A stretch of 64,000 nucleotides of DNA from the NCBI GenBank assembly GCA_008973525.1, contig WACJ01000055.1, positions 744,001-808,000 of the forward strand, written 5' to 3'. The notes beneath the pieces were generated by a model, which was given only the letters and a program-made list of their open reading frames with translations, made no database searches and was not told where the DNA came from. The number at the start of each line of letters is the position of its first letter. Positions within the stretch are counted from its first letter, which is position 1. The translations under genes were made by a program, and so were the position numbers. This DNA comes from Stenopsyche tienmushanensis. Lineage: Eukaryota > Arthropoda > Insecta > Trichoptera > Stenopsychidae. This document shows, piece after piece, positions 1-13,540 of this stretch.

Positions 1-2687
1 TCTTTTTTCGCATTCGATCTTCCGGATTATGTTCGTTCACACGCTCTCATTGTTCACTTTTAATCAATTCTGGTCGTATTGATTTGGTGCAGAACTTGTC
101 GACGTACCCAGTCGTATAAATATGCTGCCATATTAATATAAAATACCCAATTTGACCCATATGTTGAGTTTTATTTAATTTCGCTGTCGAGTTATTTATG
201 TGACACGATCGAAAGGGTTATCGTAAAAAATGCGGAAGTCGGTAAAAATAATAGGCTCGTATCATCACGCCATATCGCATTTTCGCAAGTAGAACAAGAA
301 ATAAAAATTATTTATATATATGACATTTCTTATTGTATGCACGTTACGAAGAATTATGGACAAAGTAAATATGCGAATAAATATTTAATGATCCGGTAAT
401 TTTTATTGCCCGTATTTGGGACTAATGCTATTAGGCATATGAAATATGACTACAACGTCGTACAATTCCAGGAATTTCATACCTCTATTAAGTGCTGCAA
501 ACCAATTCTAATTAATGCCAATTAAGATTTTGGTCACATTAGTGGGGCGGATTCGATTGAAGAAGGCGATATCTGAATTAAATTTGTGTTCGAAATTAGG
601 TTAAAATCATTTTGTTACCATCAACAAGCCCAACATTTCGACTTAATTAAAATCTTATCCAAATACTTCTTAGTTGTAAGAGTTAAAACATATTTCACAT
701 AATTATGGGCTGAGAACCATTTTAAATCAAATTTTAAAATCGTTTCAGAAATCAATCAGACTTTGATGTTATACATTATATGAAAATACAAAGTAAAGTG
801 ATATTTATCATGGTTCTAATTATTTAATTTGAAAACATTTGAGTTTAAAGGAGTTTTCAGTTCAACTCCAATATATTTTGGTATAAGCATTTTCATGGCA
901 TTGAATTATCCTTATAGATTTGAGGAATGCCAGTGGCGAAATGATGGCTATTTGGATAATATTATTGTTAAGAAATGATTTTGAAAAATTAATGGACGAG
1001 CTTAAAACTTATTAACTGAATTTTAGAAGCTTATAAATACATGCATTAATATTTTAGAGCGTGATTTTCGAATTTGGAATGTGTATTCAATGACGACGAA
1101 CCAGGTCACAGCATACCGCCAATCAAACCATCAATTAGAGTTCAAATACAAGGCGGATATGTGGTTGACAGTTGCTCTGATAAACCAAGAGCTGGAAGTT
1201 GGTCGTCTGCATACATAAATCTCAGCAAAAACAACATTGATTCCCAAAAGTACATCCATGATTACATTAAAAAGTTAACTAAAGTTCAAGGAGCCGAATG
1301 CAGCCATTGCACAAATCGCCAGCCAATTAAAGGAAATAATGCCTTATTTAAATGTATTGCCGTTATTGATATTTTCTATGGGAAAGCTTAAGCATGGAGT
1401 CATGAAGTTCTGTTGATAAATATACTTGTAGATCTTCTTTTCCAGGTCAAACATCCACCCAAACCTATTCGGGTCCGATACGGGTCTTTTTTTAGCTCCA
1501 CCCGCTCGTCATGCCAAATCTCGAACGATAAACTTTTATGGGCGACCTATGGGACCCGAACCTGATTTATACTGGGTCTCAATTTTATATTGTCGAATTG
1601 TGTGGAAAATTTCGTGGACATGGATACTTAATAAATTCACTAAAATATATGTGACCAAATCACTCGGGAACAGAAGTCGACATTCGAGACTTAATCAAAT
1701 CATTAAGACGGTGTTAAATATTTTATATGCATCCATATATCTCTTGAACTCCCAAGTGCAAAATTATTGAAAGGGAAACGATATAAAACAACATGGTATT
1801 CTCTGTTTAATTTTAATATTGTATTATATAAATTTGAAAGTTTTAATATTCATTATTAACAGTTGTAATCAAGTGTTAATACAATGAATTAGATCCTAGA
1901 CTCATATTATAGTACGAGAGGCAGCGACATAATTTGTGTAATTGTTCCTACAAAGCAAACAAGAGTAAGTAAACAAAACGGCAGTCTACCGTAATGTTGT
2001 TGTAGACATTTATAACAATTTTTGAGACTTGTAAATAAATATTATATAAATATTTTATACATACAAGACTGAAACTATGATGTAGCTAAACTTATAATAC
2101 ATATTATATATATATATCCTTTGATTGACCCTCATCGAATTTTATCTGGTTAACATATATCCCACAAAAAAAAACATCTCTCATCTTTCCTTCTATTTAA
2201 AATTATTATTATATTTAATCACCCCTTCCAAAATTTGTGTTAAAATAAATACTAGATCTTCAAGGAGAATATAATGGATGTTTCTAAAGTACAATTGAAA
2301 TCATAATAAGCAATGACAGTATATGATTTTCACTCATAATCAATTCCAAAGGATCTAATAAAGATTATTTTATCAAGATTTCTTTTATTTAAAGGGTACT
2401 TTGTTGGTAAACATAAATATTATTAATAGTCAACTTAATACTAACTATCTTTTGAAAAAAAATACTGTGCATTCGAGATCATGAATTAAAGGACATGACT
2501 GCCGTAAAATATATATTTTACATGTATGTAATAAAAATATTATCAATTATCAAGTTTAGTTTCGTTCAGGTTCAGGTTTCGAAAAATGTTATTATTGTTC
2601 GACACGTTGAAAGTTTGATAGATTGTAACTTTGCTTATTTGTATTGTATAAACCCTGAATGAAACATAATTAGCTTTGTAAAAATGG
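1..2687. other. AT-rich stretch with no recognisable gene
   Basis: No recognisable gene or repeat. The longest open frame (1074-1391, plus, 105 codons, opening at TTG rather than ATG) is rich in polar residues but matches no family I know, has no visible promoter or splice context, and is probably chance. A second plus-strand frame at 1549-1770 is equally unremarkable. The stretch around 1441-1560 is somewhat richer in GC than its surroundings. Confidence 0.6.
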
Positions 2688-2790
2688 GTCCAAAATTCGG
2701 TTGCTGTCTCCCGTACAGGTCTGGGTTCAAATCCAGGCTGTGAACATTATTTTCACCGTAGCAACAAGTTTAGAAGAAGGGTAGTGCTAA
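2688..2790 (+). repeat. tRNA-like SINE fragment (B box)
   Basis: The sequence GGTTCAAATCC at 2724-2734 is a good match to the RNA polymerase III B box (T-arm) of a tRNA gene. It is followed by AGGCTGTGAA, which recurs after a nearly identical B box at 27749-27769, so the two loci belong to one dispersed family rather than being chance matches. No convincing A box or full cloverleaf can be folded upstream, so this is a tRNA-derived SINE head or its remnant, not a functional tRNA. The end of the element cannot be placed. Confidence 0.45.
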
Positions 2791-5700
2791 TATTTCCAAT
2801 TTATCGTCTAAAACCAGATTAAGTAATACAGGGCCATATATGAGTGGAGTTCTGTTATTAAATTGTACTGAAGAAATTGGAAGAAAATAAGAACATAGCT
2901 TAATATTTTTGAAATCATTACATCTGATTTGTTATAGTTAATTTTCTTAAAGTAAAAAATCATTTTAAGCCTAGAAAACTTAGTATGAGTCGTTTTTAGT
3001 ACGATAATACTATGTGCATCATTGGTTAATAATTTGATAAAATATCACTCCATTAGCATGAGGTTTATAATATGTTTATAAAAAAATAAAATCTTTAGCA
3101 AAAATATGCTCTTAATATCCAATCATATTTTATAAGATAAATTCAGATATGTTTTCATAATATTTTTGCCTTTAGGATATATTTTTTGCAAATGTTTCCT
3201 TAACGAGAATTTAAAAGCGTCTTTCGTCGAACACATTATCTTACATTTTCGGTTGAAACGATAGGCCTCATGTCTTAGAAATAAGATATGGGGTTCAACC
3301 ACCCGTTACTAATCACCCCAGGGTAAAATACCAGTATCATAGCCGTGGAAAAGGTTTACATTTTCCATGGAATCTGTAAGGGTACTTAGGACAATCAATA
3401 GCTCATATATTATCGAGAAAAGCACAGAAACGACCGAATAATGTCCAAATAGCTATTAATTTTTTCTGTAATTTCATAAGCCTTCTGTTTATTTTGTAGA
3501 AATAGCTCCGCATTAATAATAATTAGACTAGAATTAGGTCAAAGGAAATATTTGTTTAATAGCCGGTCTTTGAATATTTACTCGACAAGGTCTTCAAAGG
3601 ATGAAGATTATATCAAGAATTTCCTTGGTAAATGTATATTAGTTAATTAAACACAAACTGCCATATTATGTAGTGCAACTTTATATATGATATTAAGCAG
3701 TGCTGGAAAGTGTTAATTGAAAAATATTTTCAAAATCGGAAAGACGATGCAGAATGAAGATTTATTTTATCATTGGAGTTTTGGCTTGTTTCACGAGATT
3801 GGATTTTAAAGGTTGATAGCTTATTGACGAAATTGAGAAGAAATGAAGTGGAAACAATGTAATCTACAAGTATTACAACTTTCGACACTCGATTAGGCTC
3901 GTGGAAAGGCTTTATCGCTAATAAAGCCTTTGTTGTTTACACGGGAAAAATGCGTGGAGTTGGGGGAAGAGGATTACGACCAACAAAGACTCAGTCCAAA
4001 ATAAACGATTCAATGAAATGTTTGCCATTTCTGATCTCTAATGTGCTTATTACATCTAATTGAAAAATGTCACAAATACTTCTCTGAAAGGAATTTGAAG
4101 CAATTTTCATTTTCGTGTATACAGGATGATATGTTTTATTTTGTTGCGAAAATGAATACAAATTGATTTGGTAAAAGCTCGTTAGATATTTTTGCAAAAA
4201 GTAGAGCTTTGCTATTGGAGCATCTTTGACTTTCTTGCATGAGCATAGTTTGGAAAGTGTTTTCATCTCAATGATGGATACGTATGTGAGGAATAATTCA
4301 AAACTTGTTTAATGGGAATAGTATGTAGTTTAGACTAAGAGCTTCTATTATTAGAAAGGTCACAACTCAAATAGCTGAAACAACACATATAGTGAATGCT
4401 TTCAAACAATTAAGGTTTGCAATACAAATCCTTATAAACATAATTTACATACACATATTTTTCCATCTTATGTTATATATAATATTATTTATTAATACTA
4501 TAAAAAAATATATAATAAGTAGTCTAATCCCTCTTAGCTACAATATATTCGACCTGTTATAAAATTTAAAGTCCACCCAATCAGTCATCTTCAGATAACT
4601 TCGTTTCATAATGACAGTTTGTAATCGTTCTGTAGATATGTTCAGGTATGGCATCTGATAGCGAGGGGCATATTCGTCATATCAATGGTCCGAAAAGCGG
4701 ACCGTTTGGACATAGAGATCTTGTGGTCACTCCGTCTTCGTTAAGGCTTTTTGCGATTTTTTTATGATCTGTACGATCATGTAAACATCATAGCGTCTAG
4801 CTACTTTTTATTATAGTATTTTTTTAAAACAGTAACCGCCATATATACATTAAGTCGGGTACTTTTGGGACTATCTTTGTTTATTATTTTAAAACATACA
4901 TTATAATAGTATTTAATATATTGCATTTATAATAGCATTATATATTTAACTTTTAAAAAAATGGGGGAAAGGAGAGCGCAAGATAGTTACTTGCCACGGG
5001 CGTTTCATACCCTCCTTACGGCTCTAATCAAGATTGCTACAAAAAAAGCTGATTTTCTCATTTGATCGATTCAAATATATGGATGTCAACTGGGTGAGCC
5101 GAAGCGAAAGTTCTTGCTTCATCGTGAATTCAGAATTTTCCGTGTTTCATTATGATACACATGAATTATTCTTTTGGTAAGGTTTACAATCAGATCATCT
5201 TATGAGATACGAGTGAAGAGTCTAAAACACCTATATTTGGAATTCTATGAAACTATAACGAAAGTGTTTTTCATTAATATTTAATCGTAAATAGCATATA
5301 AATGTAAATGTTGAACGAACGAAAATAATTGGATGATTTAAGGTGTTTCCTTTTACTCCATTATTCTGGATTATATTTGATTTGACGAGGAATATTTTAT
5401 GGCAGCGAAAGCGGTTTTAAAAATCATCGGACGCCCGCTGTAATTACTCATCTTTTAAAGGAAGCATGTGCTTAAATCTCAGGAAGAGGCCTTCTACCGA
5501 AAACGGTAGATTTAATAAGCTATTAAGGAAAAAGCGCGTAAAGCAGTCAAAATTAGCTGCGTCAACCGGAGTAAGTCCGGGTAGTGATGAATTTTCTATA
5601 TATAAGCCCCACAATGCGAACGAAATTGGGATAATAAATTTTCATGGGGCATAAATCACAATAGAATCCCAATTAATTCCGTTCTGTCTTGTAAGCAGTA

Positions 5701-6705
5701 ACCGTTTACAGTTTTAAAGCATTCTTCCGTAACTTTTTTACGGGCGACATAACTCTCATCGGGCGCCCCCATAAAAGAGCCGCCCATTTTTTTCACTGTT
5801 AAACATCGCTCTCGAGCGTCTCTTGCCACCAACTTCACTATTATTGTAATAAAATATGCAATAAATTAAATCAGGTCAGGGACTGATCAAAATAGCACAA
5901 CGACTGCCATAAAAATAAGCTGCAGATGAGGACGAATCTAGCCCCTACTCGTTCAAGATTTTCCGATAAATTTATCTTATTGATGCTCAAAATGTGTATA
6001 AAAAATTAATGGATCGCGGTTGAATCCCTTTGTCTATTTTATGGGTCATTTTTGTGCGTTTGTCCCTGAAAGGGAAAAAGAACATGACTTTTTTGACAAT
6101 GCCAATTTCTTCAAAACATGTTTTCAATTTTAAAAAAAATGACAAAAATATACGAACATACAGTATTAGAAATTTCTTATTAATATATGAATTTAGTACT
6201 AGTTTATTATATATTAAATGATTACATTTAATGCAATCAAATGCATCATCGTATTCTAAACTATTTGTGAGCACTACTGAAACTACTCGGTTTTAGCGCG
6301 GTTTTAGACGCATGCATGCATGGAATTGCAATCAGAAAATTCAATTCTATCAACCATTAATTATCATATAAATAAAATAATGACGTATTTGAATACATGA
6401 ATATTCCAACTAAAAAACCTCTTAAAAATACATTAATTAAAACAAATCAATGATGTGGAATTAAATAAAAACTTTTTTAGTTATTGTAGGTTCATTAATT
6501 TTCTTGTATGGACTCAATCTCAAGTCAGTTCATCACCATTTTCTTTGTTGATTCATCATTTAAAAAGCATTTCCCTTATTCTATGAATACTGAAATAGAA
6601 TAAAATTCATGGTAACTAGATAACAATTGTAGGCGATTTAGTTGTTAGAATTTACATTAATAAAAGACAGTCTTGGATAAGTCTTTTCTCATTACGTATA
6701 ATCGT
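2791..6705. other. AT-rich stretch with no recognisable gene
   Basis: No recognisable gene. A weak B-box-like GGTTCAACC near 3293-3301 may be another tRNA-derived scrap. Around 5460-5840 base composition is more even and both strands are open for about 60 codons (plus 5466-5654, minus 5656-5838); neither product resembles a known family. A minus-strand frame at 3991-4266 (91 codons) is also unrecognised. Confidence 0.55.
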
Positions 6706-6760
6706 ATGATTAACTCAACCATCTTGGGTTCAAATATACAGGAAATGTGACTAGTGACCA
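6706..6760 (+). repeat. tRNA-like SINE scrap
   Basis: The segment AACTCAACCATCTTGGGTTC followed by AAAT, at about 6714-6737, closely resembles the minus-strand tRNA-like sequence at 23131-23192 (AACTCAATCATCTTGGGTTC then AAAT). Shared sequence on both sides of the B box shows that the two are related copies. Only the anticodon-arm to T-arm portion is kept here. Confidence 0.4.
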
Positions 6761-7324
6761 CATTTAAAAATATATATACTCTATAAAAACCCATATCAAA
6801 ATAGTTGGAAATTGTCTCATAAGAAGGATTGCAAAAGACACCTAAATATCAAATCTAATTGAGCAGCCTTAAGTTCACATTTTGTTTGATTTCATGAATA
6901 ATATAACATCCACTATTTGTGATATATCTTCTTTTGCCTATTTAATTTGTGATAGAGATTAGAAAAATAGCTGTTTTGATAAAGATGGTAATTTATCTGA
7001 TGTTCTTAAAAAAAAGAGGTCAGATTCATCTATAGGACCTATGGGGTTCTTCTTCAAGCACAAACAATATAAGTTCGATAATTGCTGAGATAATATTTAT
7101 TTTCTTAAAAAACGTCTTTTGGTCCTAAATCTTCTCCATGTAGAGCTTCTTCAACTGCTGGAAAAAGGCCGAAATTCGCATTTTTATTCTCAGGCTTACT
7201 TCCATGATCAGCCCCATGCTAATATAAATGGTATTTTTCATCAATTCAAATTTACTTCTTGCTATATTTATTTTAAAGTGTGGAAGGCTAAATGCTTCAA
7301 AAATTGTTTTTGTGTGTTTCCTTA
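6761..7324. other. AT-rich stretch, nothing recognised
   Basis: Runs of A/T, no recognisable coding, RNA or repeat signal. Confidence 0.5.
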
Positions 7325-7525
7325 TTAATCTCTAAAGGAGTAATATCGGAGACCCTGCGATCCCCCTCCACTTATTCAGAAAGAGCACTTTTGTATATTG
7401 AGCTCGGAGACAGACAGAGATAGAAAGAGACGTAACGCAATTCGAGAGACAGAGACGGAGAGCTTCCCCGCATACATTGCACGATTTTATAGAACGTTAA
7501 CCCAAATTTATTGACTAATAATGAT
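7325..7525 (+). repeat. Dispersed repeat family A, copy 1
   Basis: About 200 bp that recur in the same orientation at 33131-33331. Both copies start near CTAAAGGAGTA and pass through CCCCCTCCACT, ATTCAGAAA, a purine-rich GGAGACAGACAGAGA tract, GAGAGCTTCCCCGCATACAT and GCACGATTTTATAGA, and end at GACTAATAATGAT. Similarity stops abruptly at both ends, which marks the element boundaries. I see no coding, no A/B boxes and no clear terminal inverted repeats, so the class (MITE, SINE or LTR fragment) is unresolved. Confidence 0.75.
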
Positions 7526-9905
7526 TTCGATTTCGAGTGTGTTAATTGTTTACGCAAAGAAGTTACCGAATATTGTGTGCTATCGATAGCGTTTATTTGT
7601 CCGTCACTGCTTGTTGAATGAATTATGATTTCCTTGTAAAGCAGGAGCAAATGAATCGATTTTTTGTGTATTGTTTATGTAAATAAATGACGTGGTCTTG
7701 TATGATATCAACAGTGTTTATTTACAATGGAATCTGCCTCGAATTAAAGATTGTCTTACGCTGATAGGAGCTGATAGACAATCGGTGTAAAGCGAGTATG
7801 GCATCAACGACTTCATGGATTTTAAATTTGGTCACTCCTCAAAAGCTTAAATATCATTGAAATCTTTACAGTTTTTGTATAAAACTTTAACGTGATATGC
7901 TGTCGTTTTTATAGTATTAAAACGAGGCTGTGTATTTAATGTCAGACTGAGGAAAGATTGAAAATAGGTTAACTTAAAAAATGTCTTATTCAAAATATTT
8001 TGATTGGAAAACTCTTTAAGTTGATTTTTCCGCATGGGCTATGCAGCGAGTTGAAGTAGAAAAACATAACTTAAAATATGTAAAATTCTCTTTAGTTTAT
8101 TATCAAAACATGTTCTTCTCGAAGCGGAAAATTTACGAGTGAATTTTTCCGAATCTCATAACTTGGTTCTTATTGGCGTTCATCGAAAGGACGAAGATCG
8201 CTAGGAGGATCATCAGAATTGCCTTCGTCGACTTGTGGAGGGATGGGCTTATTTATTCTTCGCGGTTCATATCAAAGGACCAAGTTTTGTTATTCTTCGC
8301 CAAAGTAATAATATTTTTCCGAAACCGGTTCTCGGGAAATTCAGCCGTCTATTGAATATATCGGTGGTAGCAACGATTTTTCCCTCGTGGAAATCAGTTC
8401 GAAACATTCATTCTCATCATATAATACACACATATATATATTCGATCTCTATTATTTGAGTGATAGATTGTTCATCAAAATAATATCGTTATAATTTCAG
8501 ACTAATTGAAAAAATGCTTTAATGAAATAATCTCGCTTTATTATTGTGCATAAATTAAAGTGTTGAAAAGTATACAATTTTTAGGGTAAAACTTTTTTGC
8601 CATCGTTAGCCATAGTAAATTATCCAAAAGCGATAACAGGAAGGGACAGAAAAAACGTTAAACAACAACATAATCTAGTTAAGGCTCTGTAATAAAACCT
8701 TGAATTCAATTAAGAAAGTTTTCGACCTGAGTAAAAAATTAGAAAAAGGAGCTCGATATTTCATGTCAAAATTTTGTAAAGCGTCGTTGAGAATTACCCA
8801 AGGCCCTGCAAAATGTATTCAATATATAAAGGGTGATTTTAGCATTTTTCGTCGTTAAAAATATATTCATGAATATACAAGCAGCCTTCACTCCCTGAAA
8901 TAATTTTGAATAAATTTAAGTAATCGAATGATATTATCACATGGATTTTTGTATTAATTTTTGCCAAGTAAATTAATTTAGCCGTCTCGGAACATATTTT
9001 TACTCAGTAGTCCAAAGAGCAGATATTAACTTTCCGGCAAGCCGGGTTCCAGTAAAGACAAAATAAGAAAGCCTCCTATTCCAAGTGATATAACACTTAA
9101 TTTCCGGCGAAAATATAAGCTGAAAGCTTTAACACGTTTGCTTCCAAATATTTAATAAATCTATTCCAATATCCAACGATAACCACTTTGTGCCCTCAAT
9201 GAATTGGAGTATGGTATCAAAAAGCCAAACATTTGCTATTTACGCATGTGATTAACAAGTAAATAATTTAAATACACACTATCCACTAATTTTAGGCTAA
9301 CCAATTAATGCAAATATAATAGTTTCGCTCGCTTTTACCATTTTATCAGATGGACGAGCTTCATATTATAATTGCAATTACTATTTGGGCTAACGTAATG
9401 CTAATTTCCCTGGGCAACGAGTAAAATATTTACACTCATAAAAATAGCAAATTACGTTTAATATACGATTTAAAACTTTATAAAGTGTTTAAAAGTCTCT
9501 AAAGAACCAAAATAAAAAAAGACATTATATGATTGTTAAATGCTGCCAATAAAAATTCTATTGTTGCCCTGATAGTTTGGACTATAGATCCATCCTTTTA
9601 AAATTCATCCCCCCTCAATTATTTAATATTCAACATCAAGTGCTTAATCATTTCTCGATATCAAATCGTGCTAAAATTTACTATTATATTAACACATTCC
9701 TCAGGAAACAATGTAATTCGATTATTTCTGGCAGAACAGCGTACCAGATTATGGGTTTTCTGGGTGCCAATGTCGTATTTATATATATTTTGCAGATTAG
9801 AAACATTCCAGAGGCTTGCATTTAAATATTTTTTTGTGGTGTGAATTTGCTTGATGGGTCGATGTATAAAAAAAATATTCATTATTTTTATGGTGCTGAA
9901 ACATT
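7526..9905. other. AT-rich stretch with no recognisable gene
   Basis: No gene recognised. 8100-8400 is more GC-balanced and open on the plus strand in two overlapping frames (8173-8355, 8235-8459), without any recognisable product. Confidence 0.5.
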
Positions 9906-10288
9906 GAGGCGGGGGCAGAGTCCCCAAGCGGCTTCGCGCCCCCGCGTGCTCGTCGGGATGGTCGCGCTAGCGCACGAGTCCGTTCTTCTATCTTCTCTTC
10001 TCTAAATAACTATTTATTCCACACGAGAGAGAATGAGAGAGATCTGGCTGCAGGAAGGACTACTTTCCGCAGCCAAGGATAACCAACGACTCTCCTGACT
10101 CCCGCCTCCTGCGCGTCACTCCTCAACCGGCATCGGTGCACGCGCAAGAAGCGATCGGTCGGTATGCAGGTGCAATGTCTCCGTAGGGCCACACGAGATG
10201 GCGCTGTTAAAATAACACATTGCACCTGAAGAGAGACGGAAGATGTCGCTGTTAATCTGGTGAATTAAATCTGCTCAGATTAACAGCG
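9906..10288 (+). repeat. GC-rich repeat family B, copy 1
   Basis: A GC-rich island in an AT-rich background. Its landmarks, in order: GAGGCGGGGGC (9906-9916), CGCGCTAGCGCACGAGTCCG, GTTCTTCTATC, TAAATAACTATTTATTCCAC, ACGAGAGAGA, AGATCTGGCTGCAG, GGAAGATGTCGCTGTTAATC and GAATTAAATCTGCT. The same landmarks occur in the same order on the minus strand at 20873-21160. Copy 1 also holds two short perfect hairpins: CAGGTGCAATGT at 10167-10178 with its complement at 10217-10228, and CGCTGTTAATCTG at 10247-10259 with its complement at 10276-10288. A minus-strand frame at 10010-10225 is composition-driven. The class is uncertain; a solo-LTR or other non-coding terminal fragment is possible. Confidence 0.7.
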
Positions 10289-13200
10289 CTACTGCGTGGG
10301 GATAGTAAATCGTCCAAGCTATAGTGCCTTAACGATTATTAGACGCAGATAATCTCCATAGCAGATTTTCATGTGTATTTGTCATTTGGTGGCTTTTTAT
10401 TGTTTCAAGAATCTATAAGCGAATATTTATTATTAGATTTTAATTATTATTGTAAATGTAGTCACTCACAGATGGCCTTAAACGTTTTTATTTATCATCA
10501 CAAAATCAGAGATAAACCTGGATTAAGATGATCAATTCGATATTATATATTAATATTTTCAATCGCCTAAATTTATCGGTACGGTGAAAAGTTTCTCGAC
10601 AATCTGGATTTGTATTCGAATCGTTTTATTATTAATAAGAATCCACTCATTACTATTATTTATATATTCGTATTAATTGATTGCATTTTTGCAATCCATC
10701 CTTGTTCATAAATTTAAAATGATAGAGTGTGTATTTAAAGAAATATCGTATATCGCCAAAGCCGAATATTGCTTTATTTGTATCCTGAATTATGATATCA
10801 CATAAAAAGGCATTCATTATACAGAGCTAAAATGTTTTATTTACAACGGCAAACGTTTATATGTTTCAAAACTGCTAGATAGATTCCGTGTATGAATAAG
10901 TAAATAAGGGATCAAACGTTGACTATAAAAGTTTCATGTATTCTATTGAGGTTAGCCCAATGTTTTTGCTATGAATTTAGCCAGCGTTTTAGATCCGGTA
11001 AAGCCTTTTGGAGTCCGTTATAGGCACGGTATCTTTTTGAATTATCCTTTTCAGAATGCTGGATTAAAGATTCACCAAAGGACTGCGTACTCTTATTTGC
11101 AGCTTTGCGATCTTGGATGCTACGAAAGCAATTCAAAAGATTGTCGAAGCCTAAAGAATACGATAAAATTACGACATGGCGTTGAGAATATTTTCATGTA
11201 TTGATTGTACTCATCCTCCGGCGTCGCTTCTGACTTATTATGATTTATGGTCGGAAGTTTTTTTTATTTAAGGATGTTTGTGAGTGGACAATACCGCCGC
11301 AAGGACGAGTGAAGCATTTTAAGGATTCAGAACGAGAGCCAAGACCATGGGATTTTTTTATTGTGTGGATGTTTGGGGCTAAATGGCCGCTGTTAGGGAC
11401 GTTGATTGCTCAACAGACCGCAATAAAATGTCGATGGCATCGCGATGGGGCTACTTAAATGCTGATTCCATACGACTTTTATTGCTGTTTAATGCACGAT
11501 GAGGTCCACATGAATACGGCCCCCGGCGTATGGGGCCGCATGCAATATCGATACCGCATTTTCTCGTTGCACATTATTAATGCAAATATAGCAATCGATA
11601 CACCATTGATGTTCTGACAAAAAGCAACCTTACCATATTGGGGCTAAGCTAGAGCTCGACACAAATTATTCGCTACCATTATCATGTCTTGGGAACTTTA
11701 ATAGGTGTCCAAACAGTATAAGATTTCTTTTTGCATAATGCATTCATTCTATGCAAAGAAGTAGTTTGTATTCATATTTTTTGTTAATAAAAAATAAAAT
11801 TTTACATTTTGAGATCAATCTCATCAAGATCAAGCTCGTTTTAGCCTGACAATGGATGAGGGGGCGAATGTAAAAAATAGAAGATATTTTAATATTATAG
11901 TACATTCTAAAAACGATATATTTAATCTAGTATTTGTTTACATTTTGGGAAAATTCGTAAGATTGTTAATAATACTATACAAAGTTCAATATTTTAACAA
12001 AAATTGTTTATACTCATATATGCACAATATAAGGAAATATTTTAATATTCAAAAATTAGCCATGAATCGTTTCATTCAACGACGTTTTGGATCCGTTTTA
12101 TATATTTTTTAAATGAACTGGGATATATTCGAACGTCACGCTTGAGAGATTTTCACACTTTCACAGTCTTTTCATCAGTTATAAACCGTAGTAAAAGCTT
12201 AATCAAAGTCATAAATATTTGTAAATTAAAACGTACTTTTCAAATGTAATGGTCGTTAACCTTTTCAGCGTTGAAAGGCGCGCCTTTCTTCTATCTTTTG
12301 ACATTCACTCCGAATAATATTAAACTCCCAGTCATAAATGGTGCATTCCCAAGTGTGATAATTTTATAATCTCATTCGCTTTGCGAACTTTCAACCGTGG
12401 GAAAAGATAAAAAAAAAACACATTCAGTTCCTCTCTTTGATCCACAGAGAAAATCGAGCCACAAAAGTTGGTGGATGTAATGAAAAGTCTGCTGATGTAG
12501 AACCGGGACACATAGTGGCAATTAAAACTTTTCCAACTCTAACTTTAAAAAAAATATGAATGGGATTACAGTCGGATTAATTAAAAAAATCCACGTTTGT
12601 AATGGTGCCTCGTTTGGCCCCAGTTAACATGACTCTTCAATAAAGACTTTAATGCTTTCGTTAAATAGTTCGTTAGACTCGTTTATTGTAACAATCCACA
12701 GAACGACTTACGAACGGATTATGTTATTACATAGTTGAAATTTTTACTTCAAAACGAATGTATATTTATTAAGAACAAATAAGAGCAATTAAAGGTTTTT
12801 GACATTAGGAAAACCGGAAAATAATTTTTAAAAAAATCATTACTTAGAATATTTAATTCAAAATAATAAAAGTTAAATCTCATCTATAGATTAATTAATA
12901 TCACTTTTCATCGCATTTTGCCATCAATCGAATAATTTTTATGATTATAGGTATTTTAAGGGTCTAAATTAATGGCAATAAGAGAATACGAAAACTGATA
13001 ATTAAGGTGGATTGAATAGAATTTTTAAATAATAAAATAGGAGAACCAGAATGTAATTAATGCTTTAAAAGTCACCATTTTATTGTTTGTTTCTATGCCC
13101 AGAATTAATTTATTTTATTTACCTTTATGACGATGGCACACTTGAGATTGATTATGAAAAGCAAATCTTATTTGATAATTCCCCGGATGTTATTTAAGGA

Positions 13201-13371
13201 TCTGATTCCACTAATCACGCAACCCTATTTTTCTCTTCTAGGAATATTCTTGAGGTTACTACCGGCATTTTGAAGCTCCTTTACCACTCATATTAATTAA
13301 GTAAACTCATTAATAATTCAGAAAAAAATCTACATATATTTGCAATAATGAAAATTAATTTGATGAAACTG
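10289..13371. other. AT-rich stretch with no recognisable gene
   Basis: No gene recognised. Contains the perfect 16-bp palindrome GAAAGGCGCGCCTTTC at 12273-12288, unusually GC-rich for its surroundings. Open frames at 10971-11204, 11240-11458 and 11852-12112 (all plus) give no recognisable product. Confidence 0.5.
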
Positions 13372-13540
13372 TCTTTGTGTAATATATAATAAAATAGACT
13401 AGCTACACATTCACACAGAAGAGGTGGCGCGGCGCATGCGCATAGTATGTGTGTTGTATACGACGGACAAAGACACAACAAAAGTGATTCTCCTCTTTCC
13501 GACCAACTATCATTTGAAATTTAAATTTTCGTGAAGCTCA
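13372..13540 (+). repeat. Dispersed repeat family C, copy 1
   Basis: Shares with 28826-29025, in the same orientation, TGTAATATATAATAAAATAG (13378-13397), a CA-rich tract, GAGGTGGCGCGGC and GCGCATAGT, and a 3' part with GATTCTCC, TCTTTC and TTTTCGTGA. Relative to copy 2 it lacks roughly 35 bp just after the first block. The centre GCGCATGCGC (13433-13442) is a perfect palindrome. No coding potential; class unknown. Confidence 0.7.

Noticed and set aside
1074..1391. 105-codon plus frame as a gene
   Set aside because: TTG opening, no motif, no context; length is within chance for 64 kb.
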